A stretch of 64,000 nt of DNA from Defluviimonas sp. SAOS-178_SWC (GCF_039830135.1 NZ_CP156081.1:3644001-3708000); one strand, 5' to 3'; positions 1 through 8,281 are shown, counted from the stretch's first letter. A program made the numbers and translations. Notes: generated by a model not told the origin, from the letters alone.

Positions 1-513
1 ATCTTCAACAAGCAGGTGCCGGCCAACGTGACGTTTTTCGTCGCTTTGATCGCCTGCTGGCTGATCTGGCTCCTCCTCTGGCGTACGCGGCTCGGCTATG
101 AGATCCGCGCCTTCGGCAAGTCCGAAAAGGCCGCGATCTATGCCGGGATCCGGCCCGTGCGCATCACCATGATCGCGATGCTGATCTCGGGCGCTCTGGC
201 CGGGCTCATGTCGATCAACAACGTGATGGGCGAAAGCGAGCGGCTCCTGCAGAACTCCGCCGAGGGGGCGGGCTTTATCGGCATCGCCGTGGCGCTGATG
301 GGGCGCAACCATCCGGTCGGCGTCTTCCTGGCCGCGATCCTCTTCGGCTTCCTCTTCCAGGGCGGGGCGGAGCTTGGCCTCTGGACCTCGATCCCGATCG
401 AGCTTCGGACCGTGGTGCAGGGCCTCGTGATCCTTTTCACCGGGGCGCTCGACCATATGGTGCGGATGCTCCTTGGCTTCTTCTTCCGGCCCCGGCCGCT
501 GGGGGTGGCGTGA
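1..513 (+). CDS. Nucleoside-type ABC transporter permease (5' truncated)
   Basis: This is the inner-membrane permease of a BMP/NupPQ-like (nucleoside or simple-sugar type) ABC importer. The reading frame is open to the first base of the window, so the N-terminus lies upstream; a GTG at 16 is internal and not the start. About 170 residues remain, with several hydrophobic segments and the cytoplasmic RAFGKSEKAA loop that contacts the ATPase, equivalent to the RAVGENPASV loop in the next gene. Its stop overlaps the start of the second permease (TGATG), so the two are translationally coupled. The purine nucleoside phosphorylase downstream suggests nucleoside uptake. Substrate is inferred from neighbours only. 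Confidence 0.85.
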   Translation: MFNKQVPANVTFFVALIACWLIWLLLWRTRLGYEIRAFGKSEKAAIYAGIRPVRITMIAMLISGALAGLMSINNVMGESERLLQNSAEGAGFIGIAVALMGRNHPVGVFLAAILFGFLFQGGAELGLWTSIPIELRTVVQGLVILFTGALDHMVRMLLGFFFRPRPLGVA

Positions 514-1481
514 TGGACTATGCGACGCTCCTCCAGATCCTCGACTCGACGATGCGGCTCGCCACACCGCTTCTCCTCGCCTGCCTTGCCGGCCTCTTTT
601 CCGAACGGTCGGGGATCTTCGACATCGGGCTCGAGGGCAAGATGCTGATGGCGGCAATGTGCACCGGAGCGGTCGCGGCGATGACCGGGCAGGTCTGGCT
701 CGGCGTGCTGGCCGGGATATTCGGGTCGATGCTCTTCGCCGGGGTCCACGGGTTCGCCTCGATCACCTTCCGGGGAAACCAGCTGATCTCCGGCGTCGCG
801 CTCAATTTCGTGGCCTCGGGCATCACCGTTCTGATCGCGCAATCGCTCTTTCGGCAGGGCGGGCGCACCCCTCCCCTATCCGGCGACGCCCGCTTCAACC
901 CGATCGCGCTGCCATTCGCGGACAGCCTGTCGAACGTCCCGCTGATCGGCCCCTTCTATTCCGAGGTCCTGTCCGGTCATACCGCGCTCGTCTATATCGG
1001 CCTTCTCTGCGTGCCCCTGACCTGGTGGGTTCTCTACCGCTCGCGCTTCGGCCTCCGGCTCAGGGCGGTGGGCGAGAACCCGGCCTCCGTCGATACCGCC
1101 GGGATTTCAGTCGTGCGCCTGCGCTATACCGCCGTCATGATCACTGGTATCCTGTGCGGCCTGGCGGGCGCCTACATGGCCGCCGGATTGCAGGCCGGGT
1201 TCGGCAAGGAGATGACGGCGGGACGCGGCTACATCGCTCTGGCTGCGCTGATCTTCGCGAAATGGCGGCCGTGGTATGCGCTGATGGCGACGCTGCTCTT
1301 CGGCTTCTTCCAGGCACTGGCGCTGCGCCCCGACGTGATCGCGAAGACGCTGCATTTCTCGATCCCGGTCCCGGCGCTCGACGCGCTTCCCTACATCCTC
1401 ACGGTGATCGTGCTGGCCGGCTTCGTCGGCCGCGCGATCCCGCCCCGCGCCGGAGGCGAACCCTATGTCAAGGAGCGCTGA
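513..1481 (+). CDS. Nucleoside-type ABC transporter permease
   Basis: This is the second permease subunit of the importer, 322 residues, usual length for the family. It has about eight to ten hydrophobic segments, an early DIGLEGKM stretch typical of the second permease of BMP-type importers, and an ATPase-contact loop (RAVGENPASVDTAGI) about two thirds along. I chose ATG 513 because it shares its A with the stop codon of the preceding permease; a GTG at 510 would also read but is less likely. The 3' end overlaps the start of the phosphorylase gene by 17 bases, so all three form one operon. The ATPase and binding protein should lie upstream of the window. Confidence 0.88.
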   Translation: MDYATLLQILDSTMRLATPLLLACLAGLFSERSGIFDIGLEGKMLMAAMCTGAVAAMTGQVWLGVLAGIFGSMLFAGVHGFASITFRGNQLISGVALNFVASGITVLIAQSLFRQGGRTPPLSGDARFNPIALPFADSLSNVPLIGPFYSEVLSGHTALVYIGLLCVPLTWWVLYRSRFGLRLRAVGENPASVDTAGISVVRLRYTAVMITGILCGLAGAYMAAGLQAGFGKEMTAGRGYIALAALIFAKWRPWYALMATLLFGFFQALALRPDVIAKTLHFSIPVPALDALPYILTVIVLAGFVGRAIPPRAGGEPYVKER

Positions 1482-2268
1482 GCTTGCCCGGATCGTCCGC
1501 GACCGCGCCGGGGCGGAGCCGGTCAGCCACGGCCTGATCCTCGGCTCCGGCCTCGGCCACATCGCGGGCGAGGTCGCGGGCGCGGCCATCGACTATGCCG
1601 ACCTGCCGGACTTTCCCCATGCGGGCGTTTCGGGGCACAACCCGAAGCTCGCCGTCGGCATGCTGGAAGGCCGCCGGGTCGCGGTTTTCGGCGGCCGCGC
1701 GCATTACTACGAAAGCGGACGGGCGGACGCGATGCGGTTGCCGCTGGAGGTCTTGAAGGCATTGGGCGCGGAGCGGTTGATCGTCACCAATGCCGCCGGC
1801 TCCCTCGTGCCCGCGACCCCGCCGGGATCGCTGATGATGCTTTCCGACCACATCAACTTTTCCGGGCTGAACCCCCTGATCGGAGAACCGACCGACGCCC
1901 GCTTCGTCCCGATGACGGACGCCCACGATCCGGCGATGCGGGCGGCCCTGCGCGCCGCGGCAACGGCCGAGGGTGTGGAGATGGCGGAAGGCGTCTACGC
2001 CTGGTATTCCGGCCCCTCCTTCGAGACGCCGGCCGAAATCCGGGCGATCAGGACACTGGGCGGCGATGCGGTCGGCATGTCCACGGTGCCTGAAGTGATC
2101 CTCGCCCGATTCCTCGGACTGAGGGTCGCCGCGATCTCCGTGATCACCAACATGGCGGCCGGAATGAGCGACGAGAAGATCAGCCACGACCACACCAAGG
2201 CGATGGCGCCCGTCGGCGCGGCCAAGCTCGAACGCGTGCTCCGACGATACCTGCGCGATCTGGACTGA
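1465..2268 (+). CDS. Purine-nucleoside phosphorylase (trimeric PNP/MTAP type)
   Basis: The enzyme cleaves purine ribonucleosides with phosphate to give free base and ribose-1-phosphate in the cytoplasm. The 267-residue protein has the low-molecular-weight PNP signatures: GSGLG at 27-31, a Gly/His-rich stretch GVSGHNP, TNAAGSL for phosphate binding, GPSFETPAE in the base pocket, and VITNMAAG. In trimeric PNPs an Asn at this last position goes with 6-oxopurines (inosine, guanosine). It overlaps the ABC permease gene, so import and phosphorolysis are probably co-expressed. A second, hexameric-type PNP is encoded at 15732-16436, so the window carries two unrelated solutions to the same reaction. 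Confidence 0.92.
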   Translation: MSRSAELARIVRDRAGAEPVSHGLILGSGLGHIAGEVAGAAIDYADLPDFPHAGVSGHNPKLAVGMLEGRRVAVFGGRAHYYESGRADAMRLPLEVLKALGAERLIVTNAAGSLVPATPPGSLMMLSDHINFSGLNPLIGEPTDARFVPMTDAHDPAMRAALRAAATAEGVEMAEGVYAWYSGPSFETPAEIRAIRTLGGDAVGMSTVPEVILARFLGLRVAAISVITNMAAGMSDEKISHDHTKAMAPVGAAKLERVLRRYLRDLD

Positions 2269-2379
2269 TCTGACCGGCCATTCTGGCCCGAACGCAGCCG
2301 CGCCGATCATTTGACACTCCCCCGGCATGAGGGCATGACTGTCGAACGGCCCTTCTTTTCAGCGGACATCCCGGCCCCG

Positions 2380-3300
2380 ATGCAGATCTATCTGCCCATC
2401 GCAGAGGTTTCAGTCAACGCCTTCCTCCTTTTCGGACTTGGCGGCTTGGTTGGAATGCTGTCGGGGCTTTTCGGCGTCGGTGGCGGTTTCCTGATCACGC
2501 CCCTGCTCTTCTTCATCGGCATCCCGCCGACGGTCGCGGTGGCGACCGGGGCGAATCAGGTCGTGGCCTCGTCCGTCTCGGGCGTTCTCGCCCATATCAA
2601 GCGGCGGACGGTGGATTTCCGCATGGGCGTCGTGCTTCTGGCCGGCGGTCTTCTGGGGTCCGCGCTCGGGATCTGGGTGTTCAACCTGCTGTCCCGGCTT
2701 GGCCAGATCGACCTCGTCGTCCAGCTGTCCTACGTGGTCTTTCTCGGCCTCATCGGGCTTCTGATGCTGCAGGAAAGCCTGCGCGCCCTCCGGCGGGCGC
2801 GGAAGGGACCGGCGGCGCCGATCAAGCGGCACCAGCACATCTGGGTCCACAAGCTGCCGCTGAAGATGAAGTTCCGCACCTCCGGCCTTTACATCAGCGT
2901 GGCGCCGCCGCTTCTCGTCGGCGTGCTGGTCGGCGTTCTGGCCGCGATCATGGGCGTCGGCGGCGGGTTCATCATGGTCCCGGCGATGATCTATCTGCTC
3001 GGGATGCCGACCAAGGTCGTGATCGGCACCTCGCTTTTCCAGATCATCTTCGTCACAGGCTTCACCACCTTCATGCATGCCTGGACGAACCAGTCGGTCG
3101 ACCTCATGCTGGCGATGATGCTGATCATCGGGGGCGTGGTCGGCGCCCAGATCGGCACGAGGATCGGCGCCAAGCTGCGGGCCGAGCAGCTGCGCATTCT
3201 CCTCGCGCTTCTTGTGCTTCTCGTCTGCCTCAAGCTCGGCATCGACCTTCTGATCGAACCGGGAGAGCTTTACTCGATCTCGGCGGTGGGGGGCGCATGA
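2380..3300 (+). CDS. TauE/SafE-family sulfite/sulfonate exporter
   Basis: This is an integral membrane protein of the TauE/SafE family (Pfam PF01925), whose members export sulfite, sulfoacetate or related anions. It is 306 residues and shows the internal duplication of the family: the two half-repeats carry GLFGVGGGF and AIMGVGGGF at their starts. The ATG at 2380 begins right before the first hydrophobic stretch and matches the usual family N-terminus; in-frame starts at 2311 (TTG) and 2335 (ATG) would add an unneeded polar leader. The stop overlaps the start of the TIGR02186 gene (ATGA), a pairing that is common in this bacterial group. Substrate is not readable from sequence. Confidence 0.85.
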   Translation: MQIYLPIAEVSVNAFLLFGLGGLVGMLSGLFGVGGGFLITPLLFFIGIPPTVAVATGANQVVASSVSGVLAHIKRRTVDFRMGVVLLAGGLLGSALGIWVFNLLSRLGQIDLVVQLSYVVFLGLIGLLMLQESLRALRRARKGPAAPIKRHQHIWVHKLPLKMKFRTSGLYISVAPPLLVGVLVGVLAAIMGVGGGFIMVPAMIYLLGMPTKVVIGTSLFQIIFVTGFTTFMHAWTNQSVDLMLAMMLIIGGVVGAQIGTRIGAKLRAEQLRILLALLVLLVCLKLGIDLLIEPGELYSISAVGGA

Positions 3301-4058
3301 TCCGGCTTCTCGCTTTCCTCCTGCTCCTGCCCGCATTCGCCCATGCAAGCGAGGAAGTGGTGGCGGGGCTCAGCCATTCTGAGATCTCGATCACCGCGAA
3401 TTTCGACGGCTCCGACATCCTGATCTACGGCGCGGTGAAACGCGAAGAACCGATTCCCGGCGGCCCGCCCCTGGAGGTGATTGTCACGGTCGAGGGGCCA
3501 TCGACCCCGATCATGGTGCGGCGCAAGTCGCGGACCTTCGGCATCTGGGTCAACACCGCCGGCGTCGAGGTCGACCGCGCGCCAAGTTTCTACGCCGTGG
3601 CGACCACGGGGCCGCTGAACGAGATCCTGTCCCAGACCGAGGATCTGCGCCAGAAGATCTCGGTCCCGCAGATGATCCGATCCGTAGGTGCCCCGCAGGA
3701 GATCGCCGACAGCCCGGCCTTCACCGAGGCGCTGATCCGCATCCGCGAGGGCAACGGGCTCTACTCCCTGAAGGAAGGCTCGGTCGCGCTGGAGGAGGCG
3801 ACGCTCTTCCGCACCGATATCGACCTGCCGGCCAATCTGGTCGAAGGCAATTATCTGACGCGGATCTTCCTTTTGCGCGACAAGCTGGTCATCGCGAAAC
3901 ACGAGGCGTTCATCGACGTGCGCAAGGTCGGGCTGGAACGCTGGCTCTACGATCTGGCGAACGGCCAGCCGATGATCTACGGCATCCTCGCGCTTGTCCT
4001 CGCGGCCCTTGCGGGCTGGCTGGCGTCGACGGCGTTCCGGCTCCTGCGCAACGGCTGA
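3297..4058 (+). CDS. TIGR02186-family membrane-anchored protein
   Basis: This 253-residue protein has an N-terminal signal peptide (about 1-16, ending AFAHA), a periplasmic domain of about 200 residues rich in beta-type sequence, and one C-terminal transmembrane helix (about 225-246). It matches my memory of the TIGR02186 family of conserved alphaproteobacterial proteins, which lies next to TauE exporters. It is translationally coupled to the exporter by an ATGA overlap, so it is likely an accessory subunit on the periplasmic side. Its biochemical role is unknown. The domain topology is clear, the family assignment fairly sure, the function open. Confidence 0.75.
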   Translation: MIRLLAFLLLLPAFAHASEEVVAGLSHSEISITANFDGSDILIYGAVKREEPIPGGPPLEVIVTVEGPSTPIMVRRKSRTFGIWVNTAGVEVDRAPSFYAVATTGPLNEILSQTEDLRQKISVPQMIRSVGAPQEIADSPAFTEALIRIREGNGLYSLKEGSVALEEATLFRTDIDLPANLVEGNYLTRIFLLRDKLVIAKHEAFIDVRKVGLERWLYDLANGQPMIYGILALVLAALAGWLASTAFRLLRNG

Positions 4059-4088
4059 GGCGGGGAAAACGCCCCGGACGACCGCCTC
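4057..4088. terminator. Possible bidirectional hairpin between convergent genes
   Basis: Two 7-base arms, GAGGCGG (4057-4063) and CCGCCTC (4082-4088), flank an inner GGGG/CCCC pairing. The structure sits between the convergent TIGR02186 and SDR genes. There is no T-tract on either side, so this is a weak terminator call. Confidence 0.3.
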
Positions 4089-4099
4089 TGGCCGGGAAG

Positions 4100-4837
4100 T
4101 CAGCCGCGCCCCGCGAGGGGCATGTTGGTCGCCATGATCGTCATCGACAGCACATTCGCCGAAAGCGGCAGGTTCGCCATGTTGAGGACCGCCGTGGCCA
4201 CATCCCCCACATCCATCATCGGTTCCGCGCGGATCGAGCCGTCGGCCTGCGGCACGCCCTGCCCGATCTTCTCGGCCAGCTCGGTCCGTGCATTGCCGAT
4301 GTCAATCTGGCCGCAGGCGATGGAGAACGGGCGGCCGTCGAGCGCCAGCGTCTTCGTAAGGCCGGTGACGGCGTGTTTCGTCGCGGTATAGGCGACCGAT
4401 CCGGGCCGGGGCGCCTGGGCCGAGACCGAGCCGTTGTTGATGATCCGCCCGCCAATGGGATCCTGCGCCCGCATCTGCCGAAAGGCGGCGCGGGCGCACA
4501 GGAACATGCCGGTGAGGTTGACCGCGACCGTATCGGTCCAGTCGGCGAGCGGGATCTCGTCGATGAGCCCTGCCGGCCGCGAGATGCCGGCATTGTTGAA
4601 AAGCGCGTCGATCCGCCCGAACCGCGCGGCCGTCTCGGCGAAGGCGGCATCGACCGCTTTTGCATCGGTGACGTCGCAGGCAAGCGCCAGCGCGTTCGCC
4701 TGCCCGAGGGCGAGCTTTTCCAGCATCCGGCCCCGGCGCGCGATGAGCGCGACGTTCCAGCCCTCGGCGAGGAACCGTTCGGCTACCGCGCGGCCGATTC
4801 CGGCGCTCGCGCCGGTGACGACGATCGTCCGCGCCAT
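4100..4837 (-). CDS. Short-chain dehydrogenase/reductase
   Basis: This is a 245-residue classical SDR, an NAD(P)-dependent alcohol/ketone oxidoreductase of the cytoplasm. The N-terminal TGASAGIG nucleotide-binding motif, NNAG (about 86-89), catalytic Ser in NNGSVSA, and YTATK (Tyr and Lys of the active site) are all present. Basic residues after the second strand (ARRGR) favour NADP(H). It lies one base downstream of the Lrp-type gene and is probably cotranscribed with it. Substrate cannot be assigned. Confidence 0.88.
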   Translation of the reverse strand: MARTIVVTGASAGIGRAVAERFLAEGWNVALIARRGRMLEKLALGQANALALACDVTDAKAVDAAFAETAARFGRIDALFNNAGISRPAGLIDEIPLADWTDTVAVNLTGMFLCARAAFRQMRAQDPIGGRIINNGSVSAQAPRPGSVAYTATKHAVTGLTKTLALDGRPFSIACGQIDIGNARTELAEKIGQGVPQADGSIRAEPMMDVGDVATAVLNMANLPLSANVLSMTIMATNMPLAGRG

Positions 4838-4838
4838 C

Positions 4839-5075
4839 TCAGAACGCCTTGAAGGTCATCGTCGTCAGCGTCCGGCTGATGCCCGGAATGTCGAAGAGCT
4901 TCCCGGACAGCCAGTGGCCGACATCCTCGTCCTCGGGGATGTAGATCTTCGCGATGAGATCGTAGTCGCCGGAGGTCGAGTAAAGCTCGGACACGACCTC
5001 GCGGTCGTAGATCTCGTTGGCGACATCGTAGGTCTTGCCGGGCTGGCAGCGGAACTGGACAAAAACGCAGCGCAT
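4839..5075 (-). CDS. Stand-alone Lrp/AsnC ligand-binding (RAM) domain protein
   Basis: This 78-residue protein matches only the C-terminal effector-binding/oligomerisation half of Lrp/AsnC regulators; no helix-turn-helix precedes it in any frame. The pattern of an early beta strand, a helix over residues 13-28 and GDYDLIAKI is the RAM fold. A Shine-Dalgarno (GGGAGA) lies six bases before the ATG. Stand-alone RAM proteins bind amino acids or act as partners of full-length Lrp proteins, but none of the latter is nearby. It precedes the SDR gene by one base. Confidence 0.8.
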   Translation of the reverse strand: MRCVFVQFRCQPGKTYDVANEIYDREVVSELYSTSGDYDLIAKIYIPEDEDVGHWLSGKLFDIPGISRTLTTMTFKAF

Positions 5076-5159
5076 CGGGTGTCTCCCTGTCTTTCGCGGC
5101 CGAGACTAGAGGGTTTTCCGGGCGACCGGAACCCGCCGCGCGAGGCCCCGGCGGCGGAT

Positions 5160-5197
5160 GCCTCCGGCGGGGATATTTGCGGCAAGATGAAGGATCA
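5160..5197 (-). repeat. Recurrent post-stop intergenic element, copy 1
   Basis: Reading the minus strand from the helicase stop codon, the sequence runs TGATCCTTCATCTTGC, then CGCAAATATCCCCGCC and GGAGGC. The same string follows the stop codon of the peptide permease at 31408 and, in a variant form, the malonyl-CoA synthetase stop at 50761. A partial copy is at 52294. The function is unknown. Confidence 0.7.
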
Positions 5198-6724
5198 GTC
5201 CTCGTCCGTCGGGGCGAGAGAGAGGGGGGCCGCGGGTTTCGGCAGGTCGTCGGTTGTGAGGGGAACCGTCGGCCGGGCGAGCCGGTTGCGGACCACCCAG
5301 TGCAGCCGCGTCTCGGCCCGGGTGATGGCGACATAGGCGAGGCGCTTCCAGAGCGGCAGCCCGGCCTCCATCCGGCCTGTGCGGGCGGCGACGAAGAGGT
5401 CGGGGGCGAAGACCTGCACTTCGTCCCACTGCGAGCCTTGCGCTTTGTGGATGGTGACGGCGGCGCCGTGGAGGAAGGCCGCGCCCATGCGGGCGGCGAA
5501 GGGGATGAACGGCTCCTCCTCGTCCGGCAGTTCGATCTTGACGATCGAGGCGGCGGAGACCTGCGGGTCCTCGGCACCGATGACGTGGAGCCGCGAGAAG
5601 CCGGGTTTCTTGCCGGGGCCGAGATAGATCACCTGGGCGCCCTTGATCAGCCCCCGCGCCTCGAGGTCGATGCGCTTCTTGCGGTGCTTGAGGGGCAGCT
5701 CGATCCCGTCGCAGATCAGGGGTTCGCCCGGCAGGAGTTCGTCCGCCGGCGCGCCATAGGCGGCGCGGAACGCCTGGATGAGGCGGATCCGGGTCTGGTT
5801 GCGCCAGACGAGGACCGGCGAGCGGGCCATCAGCCCGGACTCGACGCGCTCGGCCCAATGGATGCGGTCGTCGCGCCGCGCCGCCTCGACGACCATCGCC
5901 TCGAAGGTCTCGAAGGTCAGGTCGGGATCCGCGAGCGCATGGGCGAGGTCGAGGATCGGGCTGTCGCTTTCCTGCCGGTGGATGCGGTGGAGGTGGAGCT
6001 TGCGGCCCTCGGAAAGCTTGTCGAAGACCATCTCGCCGGACTGGCCGACGGGGGCAAGCTGCGCCGGATCGCCAAAGAGGATCAGCGTCGGGAAAATCTC
6101 CCGCAGGTCGTCGAACTGGCGCTGGTCGAGCATCGAGGCCTCGTCGACGAAGCCGATGTCGAGGGGATCCTCCCGCCGTTTCCAGCCGAGGATGAAGTCC
6201 GAGCCCCGGAGCCCCGCGGTGGCGAGCGCGCCGGGGATGGACTTCACCTGATCGTAGAACGCCTTGGCGCGGTCGAGCGCGGCGTCGGTCAGACCCTCGA
6301 TCTCCGGCCGATCGCCATTTCCGGCGAGCCATTCGGCGATCTTCTCGTATTCGGGATCGTAGACCGGGGTGTAGAGGATGCGGTGGATCGTCGTCGCCGG
6401 GACGCCGCGGTTGCGCAGGACGCTCGCCGCCTTGTTGGTCGGGGCCAGGATGGCGAGGGTGCGGCGGTCCTTCCGCCGCTTGCCTTCGTAATCGCCGGAG
6501 ATCGTATCCACCCCCGCCTCTCCCAATGCCTTGGTAAGCGACGCGAGCAGCATGGTCTTGCCTGACCCCGCCTTGCCGATCACGGCGAGCAGTTGCGACC
6601 GTCCGGACGCATCCGGCGTCAGCGCCCCCTCGACAATGTCGATCCCGGCATCGCCGAGAAGCGCGGCGACGCGGTCCCAGGCTTCGGCCTGATCGTCGGA
6701 AAAAGTGAGCGCGGGCACGGACAT
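5195..6724 (-). CDS. RecD-like superfamily 1 ATP-dependent DNA helicase
   Basis: This 509-residue helicase has a UvrD/RecD-type core: Walker A GKAGSGKT (about 50-57), APTNKAA (motif Ia), a Walker B VDEAS (about 203-207), GDPAQLAPVG (motif III), TIHKAQGSQW and YVAITRAE (motifs V and VI). No RecB or RecC is encoded nearby and no nuclease domain is visible, so it resembles the stand-alone RecD2-like helicases rather than exonuclease V. It starts 42 bases after the luxI stop on the same strand, so it may be read from the luxI transcript. The ATG at 6724 is the first plausible start. Confidence 0.85.
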   Translation of the reverse strand: MSVPALTFSDDQAEAWDRVAALLGDAGIDIVEGALTPDASGRSQLLAVIGKAGSGKTMLLASLTKALGEAGVDTISGDYEGKRRKDRRTLAILAPTNKAASVLRNRGVPATTIHRILYTPVYDPEYEKIAEWLAGNGDRPEIEGLTDAALDRAKAFYDQVKSIPGALATAGLRGSDFILGWKRREDPLDIGFVDEASMLDQRQFDDLREIFPTLILFGDPAQLAPVGQSGEMVFDKLSEGRKLHLHRIHRQESDSPILDLAHALADPDLTFETFEAMVVEAARRDDRIHWAERVESGLMARSPVLVWRNQTRIRLIQAFRAAYGAPADELLPGEPLICDGIELPLKHRKKRIDLEARGLIKGAQVIYLGPGKKPGFSRLHVIGAEDPQVSAASIVKIELPDEEEPFIPFAARMGAAFLHGAAVTIHKAQGSQWDEVQVFAPDLFVAARTGRMEAGLPLWKRLAYVAITRAETRLHWVVRNRLARPTVPLTTDDLPKPAAPLSLAPTDED

Positions 6725-6766
6725 CGGCGCGACCCTATAGGCAGGTCAACGTCGATGCCAGCGGGT

Positions 6767-7399
6767 TCAGCCAGCGGCGGGAAGGTCCTTGCGGTCGCCG
6801 AAGGCGCGGTCGAACCAGAGTTGCGCGACCTCCGGCGAGATCCCGGCCTTGCGGGCCATCTTGCGGCGCACCTCTTCGGAGAATTCCCATAAGCCGAGGC
6901 TGATCGCATCGGCGCCCTGCCCTTCCGTGCCGAGAACCGTCGGTTGCCAGCCGAGAAGCCGGTAGATGCGGATCATCCGGGCATCGAAGACGCCGACCGC
7001 GCGGGCCAGGCCGAGGCCGACGCCCAGTTGCGCGCCACCGAGCATGAGCGCGGCCGACGTCGTGGCCGGCATGTTCTCGGCGAGGCAGAAGCGCGTGCAT
7101 TCCCAGACCTTCGGATGGGCAAAGCGCCGCCCGCCCGCGAGCGAGGAGAAGTGTTCGTTGACCATCGTCCGGCCGAGGGTCGGCAGGAAGCGCATGGAAC
7201 CGCCATGCCGGCCATCTGGCGTCTGCCAGATCACGTAGGTGGGATTGAGCCCGTCATAATCGTCCCGCTCCCACCCCCGGTTGTCGACATCGACGGCCCA
7301 GCCGAGGCGTTTGCGGAACTGCGTCGCGCGGTCGCTGAACATCGTGTCGCGGAGACGCGGATAAAGGCCGAGTTCTTCGCCAGTCAGGAATCGTAGCAT
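6767..7399 (-). CDS. luxI: Acyl-homoserine-lactone synthase (LuxI family)
   Basis: The protein makes an N-acyl-homoserine lactone from S-adenosylmethionine and an acyl carrier. The conserved LuxI residues are present in the N-terminal half: Arg and Phe in the RATQFRKRLGW region, Trp, an Asp-x-x-Asp stretch before Tyr, MRFLPTLG, and ECTRF. I start at ATG 7399 (MLRFLTGEE, 210 residues) because a GGAGG lies five bases before it; two upstream ATGs (7411, 7414) would place that ribosome site inside the gene. The luxR homologue is upstream on the same strand, and a lux-box-like element lies 64 bases before the start. Acyl chain length cannot be read. Confidence 0.92.
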   Translation of the reverse strand: MLRFLTGEELGLYPRLRDTMFSDRATQFRKRLGWAVDVDNRGWERDDYDGLNPTYVIWQTPDGRHGGSMRFLPTLGRTMVNEHFSSLAGGRRFAHPKVWECTRFCLAENMPATTSAALMLGGAQLGVGLGLARAVGVFDARMIRIYRLLGWQPTVLGTEGQGADAISLGLWEFSEEVRRKMARKAGISPEVAQLWFDRAFGDRKDLPAAG

Positions 7400-7461
7400 T
7401 CTGCCCTCCATCAAGATGGAAAGGGCGTAGCGAAACTTAGTTAATTCGAGCCTAGCCGGAC

Positions 7462-7482
7462 GGAATGTTCGTTGAATGTTCC
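7462..7482. promoter_or_regulatory. Lux-box-like operator upstream of luxI
   Basis: A 21-base imperfect palindrome with GGAA and TTCC ends (14 of 21 positions symmetric) also contains two direct copies of GAATGTTC (7463-7470 and 7474-7481), 11 bases apart. It lies between luxR and luxI, 64 bases before the luxI ATG, where a LuxR-type activator would be expected to bind. The assignment is inferred from symmetry and location. Confidence 0.5.
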
Positions 7483-7567
7483 AAAGCGTCGGATCGGCGG
7501 CATAAGTCCGGGGTGTGCGGTTTCACCCAGGTGCGGGGATCGCCGGACGGGTCCTTTCCCCGGAGCG

Positions 7568-8281
7568 TCAGAGCAGGACGAAGCCTTCGGCCACGGCGCG
7601 GGCCACGGCATGGGTCGTGTTGGTGGCCCCGAGCTTGAAACGCGCGCTTTCGACATAGGTCCGGAAGGTATGTTCGGAAATCGCGAGGGTGTCGGCGGCC
7701 TGCGCGCGGTTCAGCCCCATCGCGAGCATGGTGAGCACGTCGATCTCGCGCGGGGACAGGCTGTGCATCGCGTGGAAGTCGGTGCCGCGTTCGATCTCGA
7801 GCGCTTTCTGATTGATGAAATGCGCGATCAGGATCAGGTCGGAGACATGTTCCGCAGTGAACTTCTGCCAGGAATCGTCACTGGCGCGGTTCGACACGGT
7901 GAACATCGCGAACTGGCCGTTCGGGCCGCGGATCGGCACCGAATAGCCCTGATTGCCGACACCTGCCTCCAGCGCCTCTCCGAGAAAGGCCCGCGTGTTG
8001 CGCCCGGACCAGTCGAGGTTTTTCCAGTCCACCGGGTGAAAGCGGCGGAAGCAGCCCTGCACGACCGGGTCAATGCGGGCGAAATCCTCATCGATATAGC
8101 GGTCGACCCAGGCCGGCCTATAGGTCAGGACGGCGTATTGCTGACCCGTCGAATTGACCGAGTGATAGACGAGGTGCTCGACGCCGAAATGGCAGCGAAG
8201 TCCGAGAATGACGGATTGGAGATCGTCAAGCGTTGTCGCTTGCTGCAACGCCTCGATGAAGCTTGTAAGCCTCGCCTGCAT
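7568..8281 (-). CDS. luxR: LuxR-family autoinducer-binding transcriptional regulator
   Basis: This is a 237-residue quorum-sensing regulator. The N-terminal autoinducer-binding domain carries the family pattern of Trp, Tyr and Asp-Pro in the segment around RPAWVDRYIDEDFARIDP, and the C-terminal GerE-type helix-turn-helix (about 175-237) starts at LSPREIDVL. ATG 8281 is preferred over 8323, which would extend the overlap with the small upstream gene. The start lies inside the 3' end of that small gene in another frame, so translational coupling is likely. luxI follows 168 bases downstream. Confidence 0.88.
   Translation of the reverse strand: MQARLTSFIEALQQATTLDDLQSVILGLRCHFGVEHLVYHSVNSTGQQYAVLTYRPAWVDRYIDEDFARIDPVVQGCFRRFHPVDWKNLDWSGRNTRAFLGEALEAGVGNQGYSVPIRGPNGQFAMFTVSNRASDDSWQKFTAEHVSDLILIAHFINQKALEIERGTDFHAMHSLSPREIDVLTMLAMGLNRAQAADTLAISEHTFRTYVESARFKLGATNTTHAVARAVAEGFVLL

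Noticed and set aside
2276..2288. GGCCA-TTC-TGGCC hairpin after the first PNP gene
   Set aside because: Only five base pairs and no T-tract; not enough to call a terminator.
2311..2379. Upstream TTG and ATG starts for the TauE-type exporter
   Set aside because: They add a non-conserved polar leader before the first membrane segment; ATG 2380 fits the family N-terminus better.
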